Source: Conexibacter woesei DSM 14684
Lineage (GTDB): Bacteria > Actinomycetota > Thermoleophilia > Solirubrobacterales > Solirubrobacteraceae
Reading direction: 5' to 3'
Length of the DNA: 64,000 bases
Assembly: GCF_000025265.1 (NCBI RefSeq)
Contig: NC_013739.1
Span: 4,574,001 to 4,638,000 of the forward strand
The position numbers were made by a program, and so were the translations under genes. Positions within the stretch are counted from its first letter, which is position 1; the number at the start of each line of letters is the position of its first letter. The notes below the pieces were generated by a model that did no database searches, was not told the DNA's origin, and worked only from the letters and a program-made list of their open reading frames with translations. Shown here piece by piece: positions 41,391 to 49,497 of this stretch.

Positions 41391-42215
41391 CTATGTGCGG
41401 ATCCGCACCGGCGTGCCGAGCGGGACCAGCGTCGCGAGCCGCGTGACGGTCGCGTTGGAGACGCGGATGCAGCCGTGCGAGACGTCGCTGCCGAGCACCC
41501 GCGGCGTGTTCGTTCCGTGGATCCCGACCTGGCCGTCGCCGCCGGCGAAGCGCGTGTAGACCGGCGAGTAGGCGGAGAGGCCGAGCGCGTAGGGGCCGTA
41601 GAAGCCGGTCGGGTTCGGCGGCCGCAGCAGGTCGGCGACGAAGTAGCGGCCGGTCGGCGTCGGCGAGACCGCTCTGCCGACCGCGATCGGCGCGCGCAGC
41701 GCCGGGCGGTCGTGCGCGAAGACGACGAGCCGGTGGTCGCGCAGGCGGATCTCGATCCGGTACGGGGTGCGCGCGAGCCGCACGTCCCGCGCGCGGACCC
41801 AGCCGCGGCCCTTGTTCGGCCGCACCGGCAGCTCGACCTTCAGCCAGCCGCCGCGCCGCTCCAGCACGCTGAAGACGACCGGCAGGCGCGCGCCGTCGAC
41901 GGTGCGGCGCTGCACGCGGCGGAGCTGCGGGCCACCGGGCCGCGCGTACACCGCGACCGACGACGACCGGCCGCGCGCGACGATCGCGACGCCGCGCGCC
42001 GGATCCGAGCGCGCCGCGCCGGGCGAGAAGTCGGTCGAGCCGCCGGCCGCTGGGGCCGCGTGCGCGAGCGCGGCGAGGTCGCCGCCCTGCACACGCGCGC
42101 CGTCGCCGTCCCCGCCACCCGACAGCGCGCCGCCGAGCGCGAGCCCGACGACCACCGCGACGAGCACGACGGCGACCGCGCCGGCCGCGCGGCGCAGGGA
42201 CGGGCGCGCGCGCAT
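41391..42215 (-). CDS. L,D-transpeptidase (YkuD) with N-terminal membrane anchor
   Basis: 274 residues. A single N-terminal membrane helix (about 9-32) and low-complexity linker precede an SH3-like strand region (SSSVAVYARPGG ... GRGWVRARDV). The catalytic YkuD domain runs from about residue 150: IHGTNTPRVLGSDVSHGCIRVSN contains the HXnSHGCIR active-site motif with the catalytic Cys. These enzymes form 3-3 peptidoglycan cross-links or attach proteins to peptidoglycan. It begins 4 bp after the ferritin-like gene stop, so the genes are cotranscribed. Confidence 0.93.
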   Translation of the reverse strand: MRARPSLRRAAGAVAVVLVAVVVGLALGGALSGGGDGDGARVQGGDLAALAHAAPAAGGSTDFSPGAARSDPARGVAIVARGRSSSVAVYARPGGPQLRRVQRRTVDGARLPVVFSVLERRGGWLKVELPVRPNKGRGWVRARDVRLARTPYRIEIRLRDHRLVVFAHDRPALRAPIAVGRAVSPTPTGRYFVADLLRPPNPTGFYGPYALGLSAYSPVYTRFAGGDGQVGIHGTNTPRVLGSDVSHGCIRVSNATVTRLATLVPLGTPVRIRT

Positions 42216-42219
42216 CGGC

Positions 42220-42963
42220 TCAGCCCGTCATCGCCGGCTGCGCGCCGACGCCACCGCCGGCCGGCGCGTCCGGCATCGACGAGATGAAGCCGGTCGATCT
42301 GACGGCGGCGAGGACGGCGTCCATGTCTCTCGCCGGGTTGAACGCCTCGGGCGCCGGCGAGGTCGGCGAGCTGCCGCCGCTCGACATGATCGAGGCGATC
42401 CAGGCGGCGTGCCGCGCCTCGACCGGGTGGATCGAGATCGCCGCCGTCAGCACGTCTCTGCTGCTGATGTTGGTCGCCGCGCCCTGATACGCCTCGACGC
42501 CCGTGTCCTCCAGCACCATCGCCGTTCTCGCGAACGCGCCGGGATCGGAGGTCGTGCCCATGAAGTCGAACATCGGTCGCTTGACCGCCTTGGACCCGAG
42601 CGTTCTCTGCAGCGCGGCGACGTGCGCGTCCTCATGGCCGCCGACGACCTTCGCGAACTGCGCGAGCCGGCCGCTGAGCGCCCCTCTCGCGTTCGCCTCG
42701 GCGTAGAAGGCGGCCTCGAGGTACTCGAGCGTGAGCGCGTAGTTGAGGATGTCGACGTCGCTGCTGTCCTGCGCCAGCGCACTGCCGGGCAGCGCGACGC
42801 CCGGCACGACGACGCCGGCCGCCGCCGCACCGCCGACGATCGCGACGGCGCGGCGCAGGAACGACGCGCGCGTGACGGGGTCGACGCGCGCGCCGGCCTC
42901 GCGCAGCGCGCCGTCGCGATCGAGCTGGTCGAGCTGGTCGAGCGTCGGATGGATGTCTCGCAT
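42220..42963 (-). CDS. Exported ferritin-like (DUF-type) protein A
   Basis: 247 residues from ATG 42963, with GGAGGAC upstream. The N terminus (RASFLRRAVAIVGGAAAAGV) looks like a Tat signal, ending about ALAQ. The mature part is a four-helix ferritin-like bundle: DVDILNYALTLEYLEAAFYAEA, HEDAHVAALQRTLG, TAMVLEDTGVEAYQGAA and HPVEARHAAWI carry the E-x6-Y, E/DxxH and E-xx-H residues that bind a di-metal centre. Function unknown (iron or redox stress is a guess). A sister gene lies 14 bp upstream. Confidence 0.85.
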   Translation of the reverse strand: MRDIHPTLDQLDQLDRDGALREAGARVDPVTRASFLRRAVAIVGGAAAAGVVVPGVALPGSALAQDSSDVDILNYALTLEYLEAAFYAEANARGALSGRLAQFAKVVGGHEDAHVAALQRTLGSKAVKRPMFDFMGTTSDPGAFARTAMVLEDTGVEAYQGAATNISSRDVLTAAISIHPVEARHAAWIASIMSSGGSSPTSPAPEAFNPARDMDAVLAAVRSTGFISSMPDAPAGGGVGAQPAMTG

Positions 42964-42977
42964 CGGTCGCGTCCTCC

Positions 42978-43661
42978 TCATTGGACGATGAAGCCGGTCG
43001 ATCTGACGGCGTCGAGGACGGCCGTCATGTCGAGCGCCTCGTTGAACGCGTCGGGAGCGGGAACCGGGTCCTGCCCTCTGCCGACGATGTCGCGCACCCA
43101 TGCCGCGTGGCGCGCCTCGACGGCGAGGATCGCCCCGGCCGCCGCGAGCACGTCTCTGGACTGGATCGCGGGCGCCTGGCCCTGGTAGGCGGAGACGCCC
43201 GTGTCCTCCAGCGTCTGCGCCGTTCTGAGGAACGCGTCCTGCGTGGCGGTCGCGTCCATGAAGTCGAATCTCGGCGTTCTGACCGCCTGCCCGCCGAGCG
43301 TTCTCTTCAGCGCGTCGACGTGCGCCTGCTCGTCGGCGCCGGCCGTTCTCGCGAACGTCAGCGCGTTGCCTCTGAGTCTTCCGCGTCTGAGCGCGTCGGC
43401 GTAGAAGGCCGCCTCCAGATACTCCAGCGTCAGCGCGTAGTTGAGGATTCTCACATCGCTTCTGGAGAGTCCGCCCTGCGCTCCCGCGAACGCGATCGGC
43501 AGCGAGCCGGCCGCGAGCCCGGCGCCGACGAGCAGGCCGCCGCGTGCGAGGAAGGCGGCGCGTGTCGCGCCCTTCTCCCGCACGGCGTCCGCCGCCTCTG
43601 CGCCCAGCTCACGGATCGCCCCGTCGCGGTCAAGCTCTCCGAGCTTCACCCGTTGGTCCAT
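42978..43661 (-). CDS. Exported ferritin-like (DUF-type) protein B
   Basis: 227 residues from ATG 43661, with AAGGAG nearby. Same layout as protein A: acidic leader, Tat-like segment (RAAFLARGGLLVGAGLAAGS) ending near AGAQGG, then DVRILNYALTLEYLEAAFYADA, DEQAHVDALKRTLGG, RTAQTLEDTGVSAYQGQA and AVEARHAAWVRDI. The twin-arginine pattern is weaker than in A. The coding sequence is dense in AGA codons. Its C-terminal STGFIVQ is nearly the same as STGFISS in A, so the duplication is recent. Confidence 0.85.
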   Translation of the reverse strand: MDQRVKLGELDRDGAIRELGAEAADAVREKGATRAAFLARGGLLVGAGLAAGSLPIAFAGAQGGLSRSDVRILNYALTLEYLEAAFYADALRRGRLRGNALTFARTAGADEQAHVDALKRTLGGQAVRTPRFDFMDATATQDAFLRTAQTLEDTGVSAYQGQAPAIQSRDVLAAAGAILAVEARHAAWVRDIVGRGQDPVPAPDAFNEALDMTAVLDAVRSTGFIVQ

Positions 43662-43762
43662 GCTGCTGCTCCTTCCAGATGGCTTCACAGCCACTGCGAA
43701 GGGCGGCGAGCGGCGGATCAGCCGGGCCCAGCCTGGTCGGAGTCTCAGCCAGGAGTCAGGAG

Positions 43763-44275
43763 TCAGCTGTCGCGGCCGGCGATGCCGCTGAGCCAGGCGC
43801 GTGGCCGGTTGGGCGGCAGCAGCAGCACGAGCAGCATCACGATCGCGGTGACGCCGAAGTAGGTGTAGAGCGAGGCGGTGCCCTCGTTGTTGCCCGTCGA
43901 GGTCTGCCCGAAGGAGAGGCAGGCGAAGGTGAGCAGTCCGAGCGCGAGGCCGGTCAGCAGGATCGACTTGCGGCGGTGGGGAAGGAACTCGCCGCGGATC
44001 AGGCTCACGACGAGGATCACGAAGACGGCGAACTCGATCACCGAGAGGATCGCCCACAACGCGTCCACACCCGGGAACGTCGCGACGAACGTGCCCTCGA
44101 ACTGTCTCTCGATCCCGGGCGGCGCCTTCGCGTCGCCGTCGAACAGCTTCTCCTTGCCGGAGTAGAAGAAGAGCACGCCGACGAGGAAGTAGACCGAGAC
44201 GATCGTCAGCCAGTAGGCGACGTCGTCGAAGACGGTCCGCTCGCTCGCCGCGGCCGGTTGGGTATCGCTCGCCAT
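43763..44275 (-). CDS. Four-helix membrane protein (DoxX-like candidate)
   Basis: 170 residues from ATG 44275; GAGGGC lies just upstream, and a longer frame to 44395 has no ribosome site. Four hydrophobic helices are at about residues 19-42, 66-86, 100-118 and 135-152. The first loop FFYSGKEKLFDGDAKAPPG is reminiscent of DoxX-type SG-K-K motifs, but the family is not secure. It lies 101 bp upstream of the ferritin-like pair and 133 bp downstream of the reductase gene, whose hairpin terminator separates them. Confidence 0.6.
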   Translation of the reverse strand: MASDTQPAAASERTVFDDVAYWLTIVSVYFLVGVLFFYSGKEKLFDGDAKAPPGIERQFEGTFVATFPGVDALWAILSVIEFAVFVILVVSLIRGEFLPHRRKSILLTGLALGLLTFACLSFGQTSTGNNEGTASLYTYFGVTAIVMLLVLLLPPNRPRAWLSGIAGRDS

Positions 44276-44366
44276 GACAGCCCTCCCCCTCGAGGTCGAT
44301 GCACTTGCCACAAGAGTCAGGCTTCTAGTTCGCCGGGTCGGCGGCGAGACCTCCCCGCGCCTGTCT

Positions 44367-44393
44367 GGAGACGGCGCGCGTGGCGCCGTCTCC
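44367..44393. terminator. Hairpin terminator of the RibD/DHFR-like gene
   Basis: GGAGACGGCGC (44367-44377) and GCGCCGTCTCC (44383-44393) pair perfectly over 11 bp on a GCGTG loop. It begins 15 nt beyond the stop on the minus strand. No U-tract. Confidence 0.7.
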
Positions 44394-44408
44394 ACCGGCC
44401 GGCGTCGC

Positions 44409-45008
44409 TCAGCGCACGACGCCGTAGCGCAGGTGCGTGACGAGGCCGGTGCCGCGCGGCTCGCCGAGCAGCTCCAGCTGCGCGTTGGGAGCGCCGTCGA
44501 GCAGCCGCTCGCCGGCGCCGAGCAGGACGGGCGCGACGTGCAGCCGCAGCTCGTCGATCAGGCCGGCGGCGAGGTACTGATTGACCGTCGCCGCGCCCCC
44601 GGCGATCGAGACGTCGCGGTCGCCGGCGGCCGCGCGCGCCCGTTCGAGCGCCGCCTCGATCCCGTCCGTGACGAAGTGGAACGTCGTGCCGCCGTCCATC
44701 GCGAGCGGCGCGCGCTCGTGATGGGTGAGGACGAAGACGGGCGCGTGGTACGGCGGATCCTGGCCCCACCAGCCCCTCCAGTCGAGGTCCCACGCTCCAC
44801 GGCCCGGACTGAACATGTTGCGCCCCATCACGAAGGCGCCGGCCGCCGTGATCGCCGCGAGCTCCTCGGCGTGCGCGTCGGCCTCCTCGAACATCCAGCG
44901 ATGCAGCCGCTCGTCGACGCCGTCGCCGAACGGCGCGTCCTCGCGCTGATTGGGGCCGGCGACGAAGCCGTCGACCGACATCGCCATGTCGCTTGTCACT
45001 CGGGTCAT
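44409..45008 (-). CDS. RibD C-terminal / dihydrofolate-reductase-like protein
   Basis: 199 residues. MAMSVDGFVAGPNQ, AAGAFVMGRNMFSPG, PVFVLTHHERAPL and DVSIAGGAATVNQYLAAGLIDEL are the usual blocks of the RibD_C/DHFR fold, ending in the strand HVAPVLLGAGERL. These stand-alone proteins bind NADPH, but their substrate is normally unknown; there is no riboflavin operon here. It is a single gene with its own hairpin terminator, divergent from the I36-family gene across a 331-bp region. Confidence 0.88.
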   Translation of the reverse strand: MTRVTSDMAMSVDGFVAGPNQREDAPFGDGVDERLHRWMFEEADAHAEELAAITAAGAFVMGRNMFSPGRGAWDLDWRGWWGQDPPYHAPVFVLTHHERAPLAMDGGTTFHFVTDGIEAALERARAAAGDRDVSIAGGAATVNQYLAAGLIDELRLHVAPVLLGAGERLLDGAPNAQLELLGEPRGTGLVTHLRYGVVR

Positions 45009-45339
45009 CAGGTTGGCTCCTTCTCGGGTCGTGACGCCGCTCTCGGCGCCGTGTCACAGAGGGGTCGGAGCCGCCGCGGCGTTCTCGACACGCCTCGGCA
45101 TCGCCCCGGGCTGCGATCGTCGGCCGATGGCGGTCGGCGCCGCCACACATGTCAAACAGTTTTCCATGGTTTCGATATATAGGTTTCTTGACAGAAAACT
45201 CTGAGCTGAATAGATTCGAACGCGAACGGAGCGGCTCGGCGAGCGGCTCGTTCGAACGCGTCTCGCGTGGAAGCGGTGGCGTGCTGCGCCTCTCCGCTCT
45301 CGTCCGCGCGGGCTAAATCAACCCCACAAAGGAGGACAG
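45009..45339. promoter_or_regulatory. 331-bp divergent intergenic region
   Basis: It contains a clearly less GC-rich stretch (about 45145-45215, including TCGATATATAGG) rare in this window, and the plus-strand promoter described separately. The right half holds GAGCGGCTC repeats (45229-45255). No open frame with a family match is seen. Confidence 0.6.
45188..45216 (+). promoter_or_regulatory. Consensus sigma-70-type promoter of the I36-family gene
   Basis: TTGACA (45188-45193), a 17-nt spacer and TAGATT (45211-45216). This is one of the closest consensus matches in the window. The predicted leader is about 115 nt and ends in AAAGGAGG before the ATG at 45340. Confidence 0.75.
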
Positions 45340-46149
45340 ATGACGCCATCTGTCGACCGACGTATGCCGCTGTCACGACGGCAGGCCGGGCGCCTGCTCG
45401 TCGCGGCGGCCGTGGCCGTGACCGCGCTCATCACGCTGCCGACGGCAGCAACTGCTGAGGCAGTGCCGAGCGCGTCGACCGACCTATGTGTCGGCGTGCA
45501 ATGCGACACCCCGGAGAGCGGCTCGTTCGTCCCGGAGGCGGCAGCCGCCGCGTCCGTCGCGAGCCTGGAGGAGCTGAAGGCCCAGTCGACGTCGGGGTTC
45601 TACGAGCTCCCCGCGCTCGTGTACCGAGGTGACACGCAGCCGCGCTCGGTCGTGTACTACGCGAAGGCGGGCGAGCTCGATCTGATGCCGGCGAGCGTGC
45701 GGAACCTCACCGTCGTTCAGGACTTCGCGCGCAACGGCTTCAACTTCGCCGCGGACGGCCTGATCGTGATCGACCACGGCATGGCGATGCCGGTCCCCGG
45801 TGCGCGCGCCGCGGCGGCGAAGCGGCCGAAGGCGAAGGCGGCCACGATCAACGACTGCCCCGACAGATACTTCTGCATATTCGCGGACGAGTACTGGCCG
45901 TATCTCAGCTATGCGTACAGCGGTCCGGTCTACACCGGCACGGGCTGGCACAACTTCGGCACGAACATAGGAAAGTCGATGGGCAACTTCCGTGACGGCG
46001 ACAGCCTGCTCGCCGACCACGGCATGGGCACGGGCACCCAGTACTGCGCTCGCGAGCGGTCCAGCGACGCATCCCTCGCCAACAACGCGATCGGCAACGG
46101 CAACGCCAGCTCGTGGGCGATGCTGAGAGGAGCCGACGACCGCTGCTGA
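45340..46149 (+). CDS. Secreted peptidase-inhibitor I36 family protein
   Basis: 269 residues. AAAGGAGG precedes the ATG by six bases. The signal peptide ends near TAATAEA. A propeptide-like region (about 45-165) with SVVYYAKAGELDL and VVQDFARNGFNF precedes the C-terminal domain NDCPDRYFCIFADEYWPYLS ... WHNFGTNIGKSMGNF ... YCARERSS, which matches the I36 (SMI-like, beta-gamma-crystallin-like) fold with paired cysteines. Known members inhibit metalloproteases or are small secreted proteins of unclear role. The basic AAAAKRPKAKAATI just before the domain may be a processing site. Confidence 0.8.
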   Translation: MTPSVDRRMPLSRRQAGRLLVAAAVAVTALITLPTAATAEAVPSASTDLCVGVQCDTPESGSFVPEAAAAASVASLEELKAQSTSGFYELPALVYRGDTQPRSVVYYAKAGELDLMPASVRNLTVVQDFARNGFNFAADGLIVIDHGMAMPVPGARAAAAKRPKAKAATINDCPDRYFCIFADEYWPYLSYAYSGPVYTGTGWHNFGTNIGKSMGNFRDGDSLLADHGMGTGTQYCARERSSDASLANNAIGNGNASSWAMLRGADDRC

Positions 46150-46177
46150 CGACGTGAGGTGATCCACGCCGGTGACG

Positions 46178-46203
46178 GCGCCCCGGGCAGACGCTCGGGG
46201 CGC
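46178..46203. terminator. Bidirectional hairpin terminator
   Basis: GCGCCCCG (46178-46185) and CGGGGCGC (46196-46203) lie between the convergent I36-family and aldehyde dehydrogenase genes, loop GGCAGACGCT. Confidence 0.65.
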
Positions 46204-46223
46204 TCGTCCCCAGCTGTGCCCGG

Positions 46224-47672
46224 CTACGTCGTGGACAGCGCGACGAAGCGCTCCTCGGTCAGCTCGCGCAGCGTCGCCGCCGGCCCTTCGCGCGTGTTGC
46301 CGGAGTCCTTGCCGCCTCCGTAGGGCTGGTGCTCGAAGCGCGTCGTCGGAACGTCGTTGACGAGCACGCCGCCGAACTCGAGCTGCCGCGCAGCGCGCAG
46401 CGCGCGGCCGAGGTCGCGCGTGTAGACGCCGGCCTGGAGGCCGTAGTCGGCGTCGTTGGCCTGCGCGATCGCGTCCGCGAAGCTCGCGACCGAGCGCACG
46501 CACAGCACCGGGCCGAAGACCTCGGCCCGCCACACGTCCGCGTCGGCCGGCGGGTCGACGAGCACGGTCGGCTGCAGTGTCCCGTCGGGATTGACCGCGC
46601 CACCGCACGCGCGGGTCGCGCCGGCGGCGACGGCGGCGTCGATCCAACGCTTCACGCGGTCGCGCTGGCCGGCGTCGATCAGCGGGCCGACCTCGGTCTC
46701 GTCCGCCAGCGGGTCGCCGACGACGAGCGCGCGCGTGCGCGCCAGCAGCCGCTCGACGAACGCGCCGGCGACACGCTCGTGCACGAGGACGCGCTGCAGC
46801 GAGACGCAGCTCTGGCCCGCCTGCCCGAACGACGCGAGCACGGCGCGGTCGGCGGCGTCCTCCCAGTCGCCCGTCTCGTCCACGATCAGGGGCGCGGTCG
46901 AGCCGAGCTCCAAGCAGACGCGCTTGCGCGGCGCGCTCGCGCGGATCGACCAGCCGACCGCGGTCGAGCCGGTGAACGTGACCGCCGCCACGTCGTCGTC
47001 CGCGACCAGCCGGGCGCCGACGTCCGCGCCGCCCGCGACGACGTGCAGCCAGCCCGGCGGCAGGCCCGCGTCGCGCAGGATCGCAGCGAGCGCGAAGCCC
47101 GACAGCGGCGCCTGGGGCGCCGGCTTGAGCACGACGGGGTTGCCGGCCGCGAGCGCTGGACCGAGCTTGTGCGCGACGAGGTTGAGCGGGAAGTTGAACG
47201 GCGTGATCGCAGCGACGACGCCGAGCGGCACGCGCATCACCATGCCGATCCGGCCCTCGCCGGCGGCGAGCGCGTCGAGCGGGACCAGCTCCCCGCCGAG
47301 CGTGCGCGCAGCGGCGACCGAGAAGCGCAGCGTCGCCTCCGCGCGCTCGACCTCGGCGCGCGCCTGCGCGAGCGGCTTGCCCATCTCGCGGGCGATCAGC
47401 CGCGCCAGCTCCTGCGACCGTGCGCCGACCAGCTCGGCCGCACGCTCCAGCACCGCGATCCGCTGCCACAGCGGCAGCTCGCCGGCCGTGAACGCGGCAC
47501 CTGCCGCCCGCACCGCGCGCTCGACGTCACCGGCCGACGCGCGCGCGACGCGCCCGACGAGCGCGCCGTCGTACGGGCTGCGGACCTCGTCCCACGCGCC
47601 GGTCGCGACCTCCTCGCCGTCGATCAGCAGGGGCTGGTCCGGCAGCTGCAGGTCCAGCTCCGCGCCGTTCAC
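46224..47672 (-). CDS. NAD(P)-dependent aldehyde dehydrogenase
   Basis: 482 residues from a GTG at 47672 overlapping the previous stop (GTGA). The fold landmarks are TPFNFPLNLVAHKLGPALAAG, VTFTGSTAVGWSI, LELGSTAPLIVDE (general-base Glu) and GQAGQSCVSLQRVLV with the catalytic Cys in QSC. EVFGPVLCVRSV and NDVPTTRFEHQPYGGGKDSG are the usual C-terminal blocks; STAP replaces GGNAP after the catalytic Glu, as in succinate-semialdehyde or methylmalonate-semialdehyde-like subfamilies. It is the last gene of the hydrolase operon and would remove a semialdehyde product. Confidence 0.93.
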   Translation of the reverse strand: MNGAELDLQLPDQPLLIDGEEVATGAWDEVRSPYDGALVGRVARASAGDVERAVRAAGAAFTAGELPLWQRIAVLERAAELVGARSQELARLIAREMGKPLAQARAEVERAEATLRFSVAAARTLGGELVPLDALAAGEGRIGMVMRVPLGVVAAITPFNFPLNLVAHKLGPALAAGNPVVLKPAPQAPLSGFALAAILRDAGLPPGWLHVVAGGADVGARLVADDDVAAVTFTGSTAVGWSIRASAPRKRVCLELGSTAPLIVDETGDWEDAADRAVLASFGQAGQSCVSLQRVLVHERVAGAFVERLLARTRALVVGDPLADETEVGPLIDAGQRDRVKRWIDAAVAAGATRACGGAVNPDGTLQPTVLVDPPADADVWRAEVFGPVLCVRSVASFADAIAQANDADYGLQAGVYTRDLGRALRAARQLEFGGVLVNDVPTTRFEHQPYGGGKDSGNTREGPAATLRELTEERFVALSTT

Positions 47673-48628
47673 GCGGCGGCCAGCGCGTCGACCCGCGCGA
47701 CGAGCCGGTCGAGCAGCAGCGGATCGCTCAGCAGCTCCTGCGGCAGCCGTCTGCCGCTCGCCGCGCGCAGCGCGTCGAGGTCCGCCGGCGCCGGCAGGAT
47801 CTCCACGAGCCCCGGCACGAGGTCGTTGACGCCGACGAGGCGGCGGTGGACGCCGCCGGCGGTGCGGGCGTTCGGCAGCCTGACGGCGCGGCGGCCGGCG
47901 TGGTCGGCGAGGAAGCTGCGGTGCGTCAGCGTCGTCGTCGTGTAGGAGACGATCGCGTCGTAGTGCGACGCGAGCCGCTCCAGGGCCGCCGCGATCTCGG
48001 TCGCGAGGCGGTTGTGCGCCTCGACGTACGCGGCCCGCTCGGCGTCGCCCCAGCGGTGCGTGCCGTCGGCACGGGCGACCGAGGTCGAGTCCTCGCGCCA
48101 CGGCGCGCCGAGGCCGCGGTGCTCGAACAGCCCGGGGTCGTCGTAGCGCGCGCACGGCGAGAGGACGCCGTGCCAGTGGTAGATCGCCTCGTACGGGACG
48201 AGCCCGAACGGCTCGGAGATGACGGCCCGGTCGATCCGCAGCCCGTCGCGCAGCAGCGGCGCGTTCGAGCGCAGCTCCGGCGCGACGTCGGTGTCGAGCT
48301 GCTTGGGCCAGTCGCCGCGCCCGGTCGGCGCGAAGCCGGCCGCCAGCAGCGCGCCGTTGATCGCGAGGTGCTCGGGCGCGAGCGCGTACGGCTTGCGCGG
48401 CTGGCAGGGCAGCAGCAGCAGGATCGCCCGGTCGCCCTCCGTCGACGGCTCGTGCTCCTCGCGCACCCAGCCTTGGAAGTCCCGCACGAGCGGCAGGTCG
48501 AGCCCCTCGACGTTCTCCTGCGGGCAGAAGAACGTCATCGCCTCGTCGAGCGTGTAGGGCGCGACCGGCTTGCCGCGCCCCGCCTCAACGAGCGCGGCCC
48601 GCAGCGCCGCGCGTCTCGCCGCGGTCAT
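47669..48628 (-). CDS. DUF5591-like protein (archaeosine-synthase-type C-terminal domain)
   Basis: 319 residues. The block AILLLLPCQPRKPYALAPEH resembles the LLLPCSxxKPYxxSxSH motif of DUF5591/ArcS-related domains, in which the CxxxKPY element marks the active region; here Ser after Cys is replaced by Gln. Around it lie ISEPFGLVPYEAIY and HYDAIVSYTTTTLTHRSFL, also typical. It has no visible signal or membrane segment. Its place, overlapping ATGA with the nitrilase-fold hydrolase and GTGA with the aldehyde dehydrogenase, is odd for a tRNA-modification protein. I infer a recruited catabolic role but cannot say which. Confidence 0.6.
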   Translation of the reverse strand: MTAARRAALRAALVEAGRGKPVAPYTLDEAMTFFCPQENVEGLDLPLVRDFQGWVREEHEPSTEGDRAILLLLPCQPRKPYALAPEHLAINGALLAAGFAPTGRGDWPKQLDTDVAPELRSNAPLLRDGLRIDRAVISEPFGLVPYEAIYHWHGVLSPCARYDDPGLFEHRGLGAPWREDSTSVARADGTHRWGDAERAAYVEAHNRLATEIAAALERLASHYDAIVSYTTTTLTHRSFLADHAGRRAVRLPNARTAGGVHRRLVGVNDLVPGLVEILPAPADLDALRAASGRRLPQELLSDPLLLDRLVARVDALAAA

Positions 48629-49497
48629 GCCTCCGTCCCCTTGCGGCCGGCGGCCTCGTAGTCGTAGAGGCCCTCGCGCGGCTCGGCGAGTGCGCCGTAC
48701 AGCTCCGGCCGGCGGGCACGCAGCAGCCCGGGCAGCGCGGTGAACGGCTTCGGCTTCTCCATCGAGTCGTCGCGCTCACGCAGCCAGCGTGCGCGCGCGA
48801 GGTCGAGGTCGGCGGTGACGATCGCGTCGCGCGGCCCGTCGGCGAGCAGCGCCTCGGGCCCGGCGATCAGCGCCGCGCCCGGCTCGTCGCCGAACAGGTT
48901 CTGCGTCAGGCCGACGAAGCACTGGTTCTCCAACGCGCGCACGCGCGCGACCAGCTGCCAATTCTCGGCGACGGCGCCGAAGCCGCCGCCGGCCGGCGCG
49001 AGCAGGATCTCGGCGCCGCCGAGCGCGAGCACCCGCGCGATCTCGGTGATCCACAGCTCCGAGCAGATCAGCACCCCGACGCGGACGCCGCCGATGTCGA
49101 CGAGGCCGAAGCCGTCGCCCGGCATCAGGGCCGTTCCAGACAGCACCGGGTGGACGTCGCCGGTCGCCGGATGACCGCGCACATAGCGCAGCTCGCGCGT
49201 GCCGTCGGCGCCCGTGACGTACGCGACCTTGCGGTGGAGGCCGTCCTCGAACCGCTCGATGCGGCTCCAGCAGACAGCGCAGCCGCCGGCCAGCGCAGCG
49301 TCGGCGATCGCCGGCTCGGCGTCGAAGCTCGACTCGACGCGCAGCGGGCCGGGATAGCCCTCGGGGAACAGCACCAGCTCGGCGCCGTCGGCGGCGGCGG
49401 TGCGGATGTGGGCGACGGCGTCCTCGACGTTGCGCGCGGCCTCGACTGCAGGGTGCGCGTGCGGTTGGACGACGGCGAGACGAATGGAGTCGGTCAT
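48625..49497 (-). CDS. Carbon-nitrogen hydrolase (nitrilase superfamily)
   Basis: 290 residues. The catalytic Glu46 (LFPEGYPG) and Cys145 (VGVLICSELW) of the Glu-Lys-Cys triad are present. At the Lys position the text reads LRYVRGHP, giving Arg107 where K-x-H is normal. ENQCFVGLTQNLFGDEP is the usual late block, and DLARARWLRERDDS the C-terminal one. If active, it hydrolyses an amide or N-carbamoyl group. The sequence style resembles beta-ureidopropionase or N-carbamoyl amino acid hydrolases. It overlaps neighbours by 4 bp on both sides. Confidence 0.85.
   Translation of the reverse strand: MTDSIRLAVVQPHAHPAVEAARNVEDAVAHIRTAAADGAELVLFPEGYPGPLRVESSFDAEPAIADAALAGGCAVCWSRIERFEDGLHRKVAYVTGADGTRELRYVRGHPATGDVHPVLSGTALMPGDGFGLVDIGGVRVGVLICSELWITEIARVLALGGAEILLAPAGGGFGAVAENWQLVARVRALENQCFVGLTQNLFGDEPGAALIAGPEALLADGPRDAIVTADLDLARARWLRERDDSMEKPKPFTALPGLLRARRPELYGALAEPREGLYDYEAAGRKGTEA

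Noticed and set aside
46224-48155. Aldehyde dehydrogenase extended to 48155
   Set aside because: The extra 160 codons overlap the DUF5591-like gene in another frame and encode only R/A-rich text. GTG 47672 begins the normal ALDH N terminus.
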